From Terebella lapidaria (lineage: Eukaryota; Annelida; Polychaeta; Terebellida; Terebellidae): 64,000 bases of DNA. The stretch covers positions 12,127,667 through 12,191,666 of the forward strand of contig OX424568.1 in assembly GCA_949152475.1 (NCBI GenBank), given 5' to 3'. Below, in pieces: positions 30,855 to 40,554 of the stretch (its first letter is position 1; each line of letters opens with the position of its first letter). The notes under the pieces were generated by a model, which searched no databases, was not told the DNA's origin, and saw only the letters and a list, made by a program, of their open reading frames with translations. A program made the position numbers and the translations under genes.

Positions 30855-31157
30855 CACAACCGACCCACTGGTCACACTTTTCCCACGCGGCACACCTCTG
30901 CATCCATTGTGGCACTGTCTTCGGTAGAGGTATTGGCGGTGACAGCCTTCTCCTGTGGTGAACCAGGCACTCCAGAGTTGCAACCAGGATCACTCTGGAG
31001 TGCCTGGTTCACCACAGGCCCACAACCGACCCACTGGTCACACTTTTCCCACGCGGCACACCTCTGCATCCATTGTGGCACTGTCTTCGGTAGAGGTATT
31101 GGCGGTGACAGCCTTCTCCTGTGGTGAACCAGGCACTCCAGAGTTGCAACCAGGATC
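30855..31157. repeat. 137-bp direct repeat with a perfect 27-bp hairpin between
   Basis: 30855-30991 and 31021-31157 are near-identical direct copies, offset 166 bp. The end of the first copy (30952-30978) and 30992-31018 form a perfect 27-bp inverted repeat with a 13-base loop. No gene is recognised in 30783-31900. Confidence 0.85.
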
Positions 31158-31784
31158 TGGAAGCACTAATGATGAATCCTATGACACCGAAACCTTTCAT
31201 CTCACTGGGAGGGGAACCTCTCGACCCCTCGTTCCAGGCAGTAGTGGCATCGTGCATGAAGAGTATTTAAGCATACTTCCGCAGGGAGGGGGGGGGGGGG
31301 GCAGGGGTCTTGAACGAGGATGACTGATGTACATCACTGTGGCAGATCACCAAGGAGCCACAAAGATGACCAATCGCAACTCAACAAATCCATCAAGGAG
31401 CGTCTTCATGATATCATGGTGAATAAGGGGGAAGATGCCGAACGGACAATGACATATACATCAAAATATCATATCAATATATCAGTTTGAAGTGTATTGG
31501 CGACATTGAATTCTGAAAGTTATATTATATTATTGTCATAGCAGTCACTACAACACGATCATCAAGAAGCTGGAGGGGGGGGGGGAGGGGGGGGGGTGAC
31601 AATCTGGCTTTTGGAAGAGTGATCAGTGATGGCTAACTAAGAGGACACATGTTTTGTGGGGTACTAAAGGCCACCGTTAACATACAAGTTTACACCTATT
31701 AACATAATTGACTGATAACTTGCAAATCGTCCACAATAAGAAGTTCTTGTATAATTTAATCAACAAAAAATTACTCAGCCTGGG

Positions 31785-31930
31785 GTTTGTTTCGGATTTC
31801 TAAATTATTTGCATATGCAGTTGTATGCAAATTCCATCAGGTGTACAGTTGAAAAAAACTACATTTAACACACTGTCTGCCCCTGAAGACGCCATTGTGT
31901 CTTTGGAAAAACTAATTGGTCGGGTTTTGT
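31785..31930. repeat. CCATCAGGTGTACA repeat family, second copy
   Basis: Same order of words as at 29094 and 33885, ending in TTGGTCGGGTTTTGTT. Confidence 0.6.
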
Positions 31931-33600
31931 TACCCTCGCCCCGATAGGGGCAGAGGGTAATGTAATTGGGTCTGTCCGTTTGTATGTCTGTTTGTTTGTT
32001 TGTCTGTCTGTCTGTCCGCGCGCATAACTCGAAAACAAATGGTCCGATCTACCTGAAATTCATAGGAATGAAGCAGTATCACCGTGGCTCGGTCCTCCTC
32101 ATCCTCCTCATCAGAATCGAATAAAAAGTGTTGCCATGGCAACGAAAAATGTGAAAATCACATATTTGGCTATAACTCTAGTTCTAATCAGTATTAATTT
32201 TTCTAACTAATTTTGTAGTTTTCTCTGGCCAATTCCCGATCCTATGGTGTACGACCGATGGTCGTACGACGAAAAGTCTCCATTATCGCCCAATGTCGAA
32301 AAATTGGGGGTCACGATTTCGGTTATTTTTGGCCAGCGACGTTTCAGTGCAAATTTCTGTGCTCATAACTCAAAGGCAAACGGTCCGATCGATTTGAAAT
32401 TTATAGGGCTGGAGTGCTATGATAGTGGCTCAATCCATTTCAAATTTTGCCAAAATCGGGTGAAAACCGTTGCCATGGCAACGGAAAAAATAAAATCACA
32501 TAATTGGCTCTAACTCCGGTTCTACTTGATATTAATTTTTCCAACTATTTCTGTATTTTTCTTTGGCCAATTCCCGATCGTGTGGTCTACGATTGATGGT
32601 CGTACGACGAAAAGTCTCCATTATCGCCCAATGTCGAAAAACTGGGGTTCACGATTTCGGTTATTTTGGCCAGCGACGTTTCAGTGCAAATGTCTGCGCT
32701 CATAACTCAAAGGCAAACGGTCCGATCGATTTGAAATTTATAAGGCTGGAGTGCTATGGTAGTGGCTCAGTCCCTTTCAAATTTTGCCAAAATCGGGTGA
32801 AAACGGTTGCCATGGAAACGGAAAAAAGAAAATCACAATTGGCTATAACTCCGGTTCTAATCAATATTACATTTTCAACCTATTTTTGTATTTTTCTTTG
32901 GCCAATTCCCAATCGTATGGCGTACAACCGATGGTCTTAAGACAAAAACTCTCAATTATCGCCTCAGGTCGAAAATTTGGGGTCACGATTCTATGACTTG
33001 TGAGTGTTCTGAGATTCGAGACCATATTGTGAAGCCAGTTATCAATCTATTTAAACCGTTTTCGTTCATAAAATGTGCCTTGATAATATAAACATTACGG
33101 TGAAATTTTACAGTTTAATATTGAACTATGAGGCCAAGGTCACAGAAGAGGTCAAAATCGAAAAGTTGCAATAACTCCGTTTATATACATGATTAATTTT
33201 CCCTAATATTTTTGTATTTTTCTGTGATCAATTCTCCATCATTTGCTATATGACCAATGGTCGTACGATCAAAATTCCCCATTATCGCCCAAGGTCGAGA
33301 ATGTAAGGGTCATCAGCTGAAATTACCGATTCATAATATTACAAGTAGTAATAATTCAGAAACCACTGAAGATATTCAATAGAATATTTTACGCAATATA
33401 AATCTGGGTGAGTCTGCAAAGTTTGGAAAGTTAGTGTCAAGAATTCATTCTGTGGTCGAGAATGTGGTCAAAATAGAGAAATCGCAGGAACTCTACTTTT
33501 ATCAATGATTAATTCTCCCATGATTTTTCTATGGCTAATTACCGACCATTTGATATATGACCAATTGTCGTATGACCATAATCCCTGATTATCGCCCACA
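31930..33600. repeat. Tandem array of about 330-bp units, five decaying copies
   Basis: The marker palindrome GTACGACCGATGGTCGTAC and variants recur near 32245, 32587, 32922, 33251 and 33556, with ATAACTC...GGTCCGATC, GTTGCCATGGCAACG and CATTATCGCCCAA words in each unit. Open frames at 32244-32513 and 32563-32940 are repeat translations of each other and are not called genes. The array starts with CCCTCGCCCCGATAGGGGCAGAGGGTAA. Confidence 0.75.
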
Positions 33601-33884
33601 TTGAAAATACAAAGGTTATTAGCTTTAATTTTAGTGACTAAATCTGAAGGGCGAGGGTCTGCAATCTCTGATTGTCTCGTTTCTATTGCAAAATGTTGTA
33701 TTTTACGTTTGTTATTGGTATCATCAAAATCTGACTGTATCGGTGGTAAAAGATTAATACTTACATTCATACCACTGAGTCAGTGTCACTGCTGGTGGAC
33801 GTTAAATCTGTTCCCGAAGATATCATCAACTTAGTAGCATTCTGACTGGTGATTAGGTACTTATGTACTTCTATTCAATGAGGT

Positions 33885-34110
33885 TTGTTTCGAATTTCTA
33901 AATTAGTTTCATAGGTTGTTGGGCAGTTGTATACTAAATCCATCAGGTGTACAATAGAAACAACTACAGTTAACACACTGTCTGCCCCTGATGACGCCAG
34001 TGTGTCTTTGGATAAACTATTTGGTCGGGTTTTGTTTATTGCAAATTGTTGTATTTTACGTTTGTTATTGGCATCATCAAAATCCGACTGTGTTGGAGAT
34101 TTCCATAATG
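33885..34110. repeat. CCATCAGGTGTACA repeat family, fourth copy
   Basis: Matches 31785-31930 and 29094-29250; its 3' half also matches 33680-33775. From 34110 to 36600 no gene is recognised. Confidence 0.6.
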
Positions 34111-36605
34111 GTATCCAATCGGGTGCAAATTTCAACAACAGCGCATTATAACTCCTGCTAGGACACATTCGAATTTCAACGATATTATACGATACTCATT
34201 GACAGTCAATCATTCATTATAGTTATTCCTCCTTCGGGGTGAGGGTGGGCGTATGTTGAGAGTTCAACTTACGTTCCGGACCAATGCGTATTTGCGATCA
34301 TAAAAGGCATGTCGCCTAACCATTGGTGTAGTAAGGTACTGGTTCTCTCGTTGGCCAACGTAATGGTTACGTGCTCACGTCTTCGGGGGTTGTCCATGCA
34401 CTGTCTCCTGCAATGTTACATTGTTATAATGTACTATAATGTGAACTATTGACATATGATATCAAAGTATACACATATTGGACAGTAAGTCAAAATACCG
34501 TACACAATAAATTACAGATACAGGATTTCCCATTTCAATTGTGCTGTGACGGGCACCGGAGCAGTGGCCATGGCACTTGAACAGTGAGAAGAAATGCAGC
34601 TTGAATAGTGAGAAGAAATGATGTACAGAACATCAAAAAGAATCATACCTCGTGCAAAGCACCAGATCTCCCCGGCTGAAAGAAGTCAATAGCGCGCTCA
34701 CGGTTTTCAATTCAACTTTGTGCGCACATATAGGCCTAACATGTCCATACAGGACGGATACCGATGTGAAAACAATTGGTAGTTCGTATGAATAGTACTA
34801 TTCACTGATCGAGTACGCCCATAAAAAATAGCAAGGTATTAATGAAATTCAGCACCGTTTTCTGTTTGGCCCCAAATTCATTGTATTCATAAAGTTGTTC
34901 GTGGTCAATAATGTACAAATACATTATAATGTCATATTAATAATGTCATATGAAAAGTGTCTACAAAATTTGAGTACAATCGGAATAGTTATGAGCACTA
35001 AAGGCGGTGGTGTTGAACTCGGAAACCATTCCGACTTTACATATTGCCAACGATCAATACCACGGTGCTCAATCTCCCGTATTTTGTGAGCGAAACATTG
35101 GTTCGTTGTCACGCTGGGGAACCAGTCGGCTAAACCTGTGTTTGGTCGGCACATCCTGGGTTTGCAAAGAACATTTTTCTGGAAAAATGGCGGCCGCAAC
35201 GAACGAGACAGTCGCGACTCGAAAGCAAAATACTGATATGTATGTATGATACAGTGAGCGATGACTCGACAGTAGGGACAAAAGTGATGCCCGGTTGACT
35301 GAATGCACACCGTAGTTATGTATTTATTCTCAAATCCAGCCGAGACGCTAATGTTCACGTAAATCGGCGATAGTGACGAAAAAATTACACCCTTCGACGA
35401 AAATATTTCGTCAGATTATATTAATTAACTGAATTATTTACGTCGAGGTCTGTAGAACACAACACGTTCAAAGTATTTTCTCTTCGAAACCAGGTTTTCC
35501 CCCAGTCGAAGAGTATTTTCCCCATGGGAATTTCAGAGAGCGTTTAAGAAGTCTCCCCTGCGGGGAGACAACAAACAGCACCCGGGCGCGAGCCCTGACT
35601 GCACAGTTAAAGGGGCTCTTTCACTTCCTTACACTTCCCAGAATATTTTTAGGGCCTATGCATATTTTGAGTCCTATCAACTGATAGACATGTCAGTTGC
35701 AAAATAGTGACAATAGAACAGCACACACCGGTCTCGTAAGCTAAAATTTCGAGGGATTTCCTCGGTCACTTCCTCGGTTCACTCGATGGCCTAGCATGCG
35801 GCCATGCGTGATATTTGCATATTCATGAGCTTGATGAGTGTTGATGTCTCATATACGGTGTCCATTCGTTTCGAGTTGTTGCTAGGTAAAATAACAAATT
35901 CCGCGCATTTTCAACAATGTCATGAAAAAATCAATATTCTGAGAAACTGATGTTGTACACCAATATTCTATGTATGAATTATCGCATTTTACCAGGACTA
36001 TGTTGGAACGTAGGCGCATCCAGTGTGTTTATAATGACGCGGACCCAAACCATACTAAAATCGATATCTTACCAGCAACCATGCGGAACGATTGGCCACC
36101 GTGGTTTAATATGTGACGTGTCAGGGATTCCTCTCTCAAAGACCTGATTCCAATGTAAATATAAACATAAACTTGCGCGCCTGTCAATCTTGATGTAAAC
36201 AACACTTTCACCCTTCTGTTTTGGGTGAAATAGCGCATAAATAGCCATGTGTATGTGATTCTGGGGATCATGCTTAATTGTTTTGATATAATGTTGACGA
36301 CTGAGCTGGTTTTCCAATTGGAACAAATATTAGTAACTAAGTGCAAATACCGCTTCAACAATCACAACTAGCAGTGCCAGGAAATTATTTTATTCTCGAT
36401 TTTATTTGTAAAACGGTGTGTATTCCTGATACTCATCTCTACCGGATGAGAAGTGTATTCAAGCAAGCAACCACTCTGTTTAATGGCGGACACTTAACCA
36501 GTGGAGAAGCACCCCCGTTAGGTGGTATATGTCCCATATGGTAGCATACTGCCTTTTAAAGATACTTTCTTGTTATACCAAACGGGAAACCGCCCCCACA
36601 CTCGC

Positions 36606-36659
36606 TATAAAAGGCGATTTTCCCGCCAAGTCGGTCTCAGTCGGCCTTTGAAGACAAAG
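36606..36659 (+). promoter_or_regulatory. TATA/Inr promoter with a short first exon and GTAAGT donor
   Basis: TATAAAAG (36606-36613), then an initiator-like TCAGTC with its A at 36639, 33 bp downstream. A perfect splice donor AAAG/GTAAGT ends a putative 21-base leader exon at 36659. It points toward the MADS-like exon at 37553. Confidence 0.5.
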
Positions 36660-37552
36660 GTAAGTGGTACAGGGCATTGTCCATTATCGAACATAGTACT
36701 TGGTATCGTCACAGAATCACCACGATAATCAGGATCCAATCATGTTTAGTGTTATCTTTGGACTTCATATACTATCCGATTACAAGAATCGATGTGAAAT
36801 GTTACATACGATACCTTGCAACGTGTTTCCTTGATAAATAAGACAAAATATCTTACTGTTTCGGAAGAAGTCCCCATCAGGTGTATCAGTTGCTGCTTCC
36901 GGTTGTCTCAGAGACAATAATCATCCTCCTCATTATCTGGCTGAAAATATGAATAGCCGACGTTGTAAAAACTCGGAGAAAATGTGGCAGCAGCTACACT
37001 GTGTGAACATTATGACAGGAAAAAGCGATAAACATTGTAAAGTGTACACCTCAATTGAAGGCAATTGAAGTGTTATTTGTTCCTTTTGGTGATTAAACGT
37101 CCGGTTTTGGTTGCTACATGGTTTGTTTCAATATAAGAATGTAAATGTACGTTTTAATTGGGACCATATAAACCCAACCAGTGCAACCGTTTACTAACTT
37201 AGCCTCTAGGGGTATAACATGTTGATGGGACACGGCGGGCGTTCAGCAATGAAGAGGGCAATAACCAGTCCAGCAAATGCAAACCCAGAATTGTGGCAAT
37301 CGCGAGTTTGTACTGCAACATCCAGAATGCTGTAATATAAATATGTGGGATTGTTTGGGTCCACATAAAACGTGATTTCGGTAACGTACACTGCTTTAAC
37401 GGGCCCTCAACATGTTCAGTGATTGCTCTCAGCCAAACCGTGTCCCGTGGCCATGTTCCACCGCTTCAACATATGGTGGATACTTGGTGTTGCATGTGAC
37501 ATCCCCATAATACATGTACTATTGAAGTTATGGAAAAATTATTGGATTGCAG

Positions 37553-37693
37553 ATTATTGCAATATATAACATGGATCCACGAGTAGTTGTGAGTAGCAAA
37601 AAGGGCAAGTCGGTGGCCAAGGCGAAATTGATCCCAAACGGAAGAAAACGGTCAACCACTCTGTGTAAGAGGAGGAAAACTCTGTTTAAGAAG
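37553..37693 (+). CDS. MADS-box-like exon (partial gene)
   Basis: Acceptor TTGGATTGCAG at 37552 and donor AAG/GTGATA at 37694 bound an exon whose ATG at 37571 opens a basic 41-residue peptide. KLIPNGRKRSTTLCKRRKTLF followed by KK has the spacing R-x2-T-x2-KR-x3-L-x-KK of the N-terminal half of a MADS DNA-binding domain. The second half of the domain is not found: splicing to the next acceptor (37887) gives only a few residues before a stop. It may be the start of a gene driven by the promoter at 36606, or a remnant. MADS identity is by motif only. Confidence 0.35.
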
Positions 37694-37852
37694 GTGATAC
37701 CTTGGGTTGTTGACATATTTGAGGGTGGTGGAGGAAATGTGTGCAGTTCCTAATTATTAATATTGTTTCAATGTTATTTTAGCACATACTGGTATCATGC
37801 CATTGTCATGCAGCTCATGATGAACAATGAATATTAAATGCACACGTAATTT

Positions 37853-38639
37853 TCATAATACGAAAACTTTTTTTTTTAACATTTCAGATGTTTCACTCAG
37901 CAATGTTATACTAACCGAGATAGTTACTGAATTCATTAACATCTCCACTTCTTCCTCCACCTCATCTAGCATACGCAAAAGTTGTGCCTTTGTTTTTGCC
38001 GATTTCAATGCACGGTGAGTGTCAGTTGTGTCGTCGCCCAAATCTTCCAAGTGTGATATCAGAGACAAAATATCTGTCTTCAATTCCGCGTTGGTTTTGC
38101 GGCTGTGGCTGCGCTCCTCTGGCAGGAAATAAAGCTGCTCCCGAGGGGTGTTCTACCAAAGATGTATCACATGAAAATTTCAAAATGTCATAGAAGGAAT
38201 ACTCCCAATGGGAATCTCCGTGTTAGTGTATGTTTCAATAATGAATATGAAGTTTTCATACAGGTTTCTTTGTGACCCCCACCCTCCCCCAAACATTCCC
38301 ATGTTGTGTATTGCCATCTTTCACAAGTTGCAGTGCTGGTGTAGATGCAGAGAAATATTGTTATTTCACCTTTATGGCCGACTCTATGTCGTTAACAGTC
38401 TCTATATTGTGGCGTACTGATGCTTGGCGGCTCTTGGCTTTCTGTGTGATGTTGAGAACTGAAGTGTCCAATACCACCCCATCCAAAGATGTCAAGCTGC
38501 CTTGCTGGTCGAGATCCGTCAGGAATTGTGAGTCGCGCAGGAGATCTCTCACAGCCCGCACATTTGCATGTTCAGGGCCTCGTGCTCGGGTGTATGATTT
38601 GTGGTCCCAGTCCATAAGGCCTCCAAAGTGTTGTCTAAT
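37853..38639 (-). CDS. Two exons of an unrecognised coiled-coil protein
   Basis: Minus strand. Exon A, 38639-38370, 90 codons, lies between acceptor TTGTGTTAACAG and donor AAG/GTGAAA. Exon B, 38134-37853, follows acceptor CGGGAGCAG, keeps phase 0 and ends in a stop. Exon A holds VRAVRDLLRDSQFLTDLD and other helical segments. Exon B holds a heptad-like, acidic helix (LRMLDEVEEEVEMLMN). No domain is recognised and the upstream exon with the start codon is not identified. Exon B resembles the remnant at 28752-28893. A T-rich acceptor-like site on the plus strand (37887) overlaps exon B, so strand choice is not certain. Confidence 0.45.
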
Positions 38640-39018
38640 CTGTTAACACAATAATGGACATATGGTGCCGTTTCCGCTGTGTGAATCAATGATTGTCAAC
38701 TTGCATGATAACTGTGGTTGCAATATAATGAACACATTAATATATATTGAGTTTGGACAAATAATATTATCATTGGACTGCCACTTTTCTGATAACATTT
38801 ATATGCTTTAAGTGTGAATCACATATATAAATTAAGCATGTCTGAATACAATTTACTTTGTATGATGTATTTAGTGTAATATTAAGTTGCCTAAAAAAGG
38901 AAATATAATCGGTGATATGTTATTGAAATATACAACAGCAAGCGAGATTAGTTAAAACCCATGCTTTTTTTTTGATGCCAAACGTTAGTATTTACATATT
39001 GGTCAATAACTTTTCAAG

Positions 39019-39639
39019 GCCATTGAATTGCATCTGGCCACCAATACGGATGTGATGGTGTGGACCAAGACTGAAACTGGAAAGACGGCATACTGGCACA
39101 ATGGGGTGGAGTATCCAGGTGATGCCCCTCAGATCCTGCCACATGAGGGAGCACAACCGCGGCTGCAGCAACAGGAACAGCCGCAGCCACAGCAGCAGGA
39201 ACAGCCGCAACAGCCGCAGCCACAGCAGCAAGAACAGCCGCAGCAGCCGCAGCCACAGCAACAACCCCATCAGGCACAGGATGCACAGCAACAGCAGCAG
39301 CAGGCACCACCAGACAGGAAGGAAGCGTCAACGCAAACAGCATGCGAGGGCGCAACAACTGATGAGGTTTCTTTATACTTTCACTGATCATTAATATTCA
39401 TTTTTGGTTTATGTCCTAGAAGTGTGAAATGACATGAACTGTCACAAATTTCAACAGAACAAGGACGACTGCCCGTTATGTCATCTGGCATTTGGCACAG
39501 CGGCCGACCGAGGGAAAGTGTGGCTGAAGTGTGAGCAAAAAAATGTCAATATTGGTGCCATGCCCGATGCGTCGGGATCTATAACAGTAAGAGGGATCTG
39601 AAGGGCGTCAAGTGGTATTGCCAGAAACACCGACATTGA
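39019..39639 (+). CDS. Q-rich PHD-finger protein, two exons (frameshifted)
   Basis: Exon 1 is 39019-39366, after acceptor TTTTCAAG. It opens with a Trp motif (VMVWTKTETGKTAYWHNG), then a Gln/Pro tract coded by CAG and CCG, and ends at GAG/GTTTCT. Exon 2 (39458-39639) joins in phase 0 after TTCAACAG and encodes a PHD-type zinc finger: CPLC, KVWLKC, then C-x4-H-x2-C and a final WYC-x2-H. Within exon 2 a run of seven A (39537-39543) breaks the frame by one base between the second and third ligand pairs, either a mutation or a homopolymer error. PHD fingers read histone tails. The start codon exon is not seen. Confidence 0.55.
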
Positions 39640-39809
39640 GTGCAGCAGGTGCTGTTTCATTGATTGTTTACTTTTTACTCAGCACTTTGTACAACAGCAC
39701 AATGCAGAGGAGGCCATGACATGATTACACTGTGCACATTTGACTGTACGTGTTGCATGATACCATGAAATATTTGTTTGTTTCCATTAACACTTTTTCA
39801 CTCACAGAA

Positions 39810-40092
39810 ATGTTGACACGATTAACAGGAACCACTAACAATAAATTCATTGATCTGACAGTGCAGTGTCCCCCATGCACAGCTCCTTATACAGCAGTTT
39901 TGCATGTCCGATATTATGAAACAAGGTTGTGAATGTATTATTAACAACTTAAAACATGAATCACGATGAAGGTGTTCCAAAAGTATTTCCTATTTTTGCA
40001 GGTACTACCGACAGCAAAATATGCAGGTGCCAGTTAAACGAAGAAAAGGGTTATTGCCAGATCAAGTGTGCTGTGCTGATTCTCAGTACTGA
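39810..40092 (+). CDS. Small two-exon CPPC protein, unknown function
   Basis: ATG at 39810 just after acceptor CACTCACAG. Exon 1 ends at 39925 (ACAAG/GTTGTG), and exon 2 runs from 40002 (after TATTTTTGCAG) to a TGA at 40090-40092. Splicing restores the frame across a split AGG codon, giving 68 aa with a CPPC motif, a repeated RYY motif at the join and a basic KRRK segment. No family is recognised. It could be a separate short gene or the 3' end of a longer transcript from the PHD gene region. Confidence 0.35.
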
Positions 40093-40220
40093 AGGGCCGT
40101 TCAAAATGTGAATGGCACCAAGTGCAAAGTCATTAACAGGAAGTGTGTTGTGCAAACACTGCCACTCGAGTGTACAACAACAGTTATAGTGCCCAAATTG
40201 CTTGCACACTGATGCAAATC

Positions 40221-40554
40221 ATGAGAACAGAAGTGCGGAACATCTAAGATCTAACTGTACCTCATGCAGGGGATCGATGCAGCGACATGTGTCAATCCAT
40301 TGCTTGTCAGTTGGAATTCCAGGTGGAAGACATCGTTTCAGGCGTTTGTTCCTAACTTCCAAGCGGAAATCGCCACCCTCTCCTAGCATGAGAACAGAAG
40401 TGCGGAACATCTAAGATCTAACTGTACCTCATGCAGGGGATCGATGCAGCGACATGTGTCAATCCATTGCTTGTCAGTTGGAATTCCAGGTGGAAGACAT
40501 CGTTTCAGGCGTTTGTTCCTAACTTCCAAGCGGAAATCGCCACCCTCTCCTAGC
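40221..40554. repeat. 167-bp tandem duplication at the 3' end of the large gene
   Basis: 40221-40387 and 40388-40554 are direct copies with a 167-bp period. As 167 is not a multiple of three, the reading frame of the minus-strand gene ends at the junction (stop at 40383-40385). The outer copy carries the original ending and stop (40219-40221), which differ by one residue only. Confidence 0.9.

Noticed and set aside
32244..32940. Two open frames of 89 and 125 aa with similar peptides
   Set aside because: They are translations of tandem repeat units, not a gene family.
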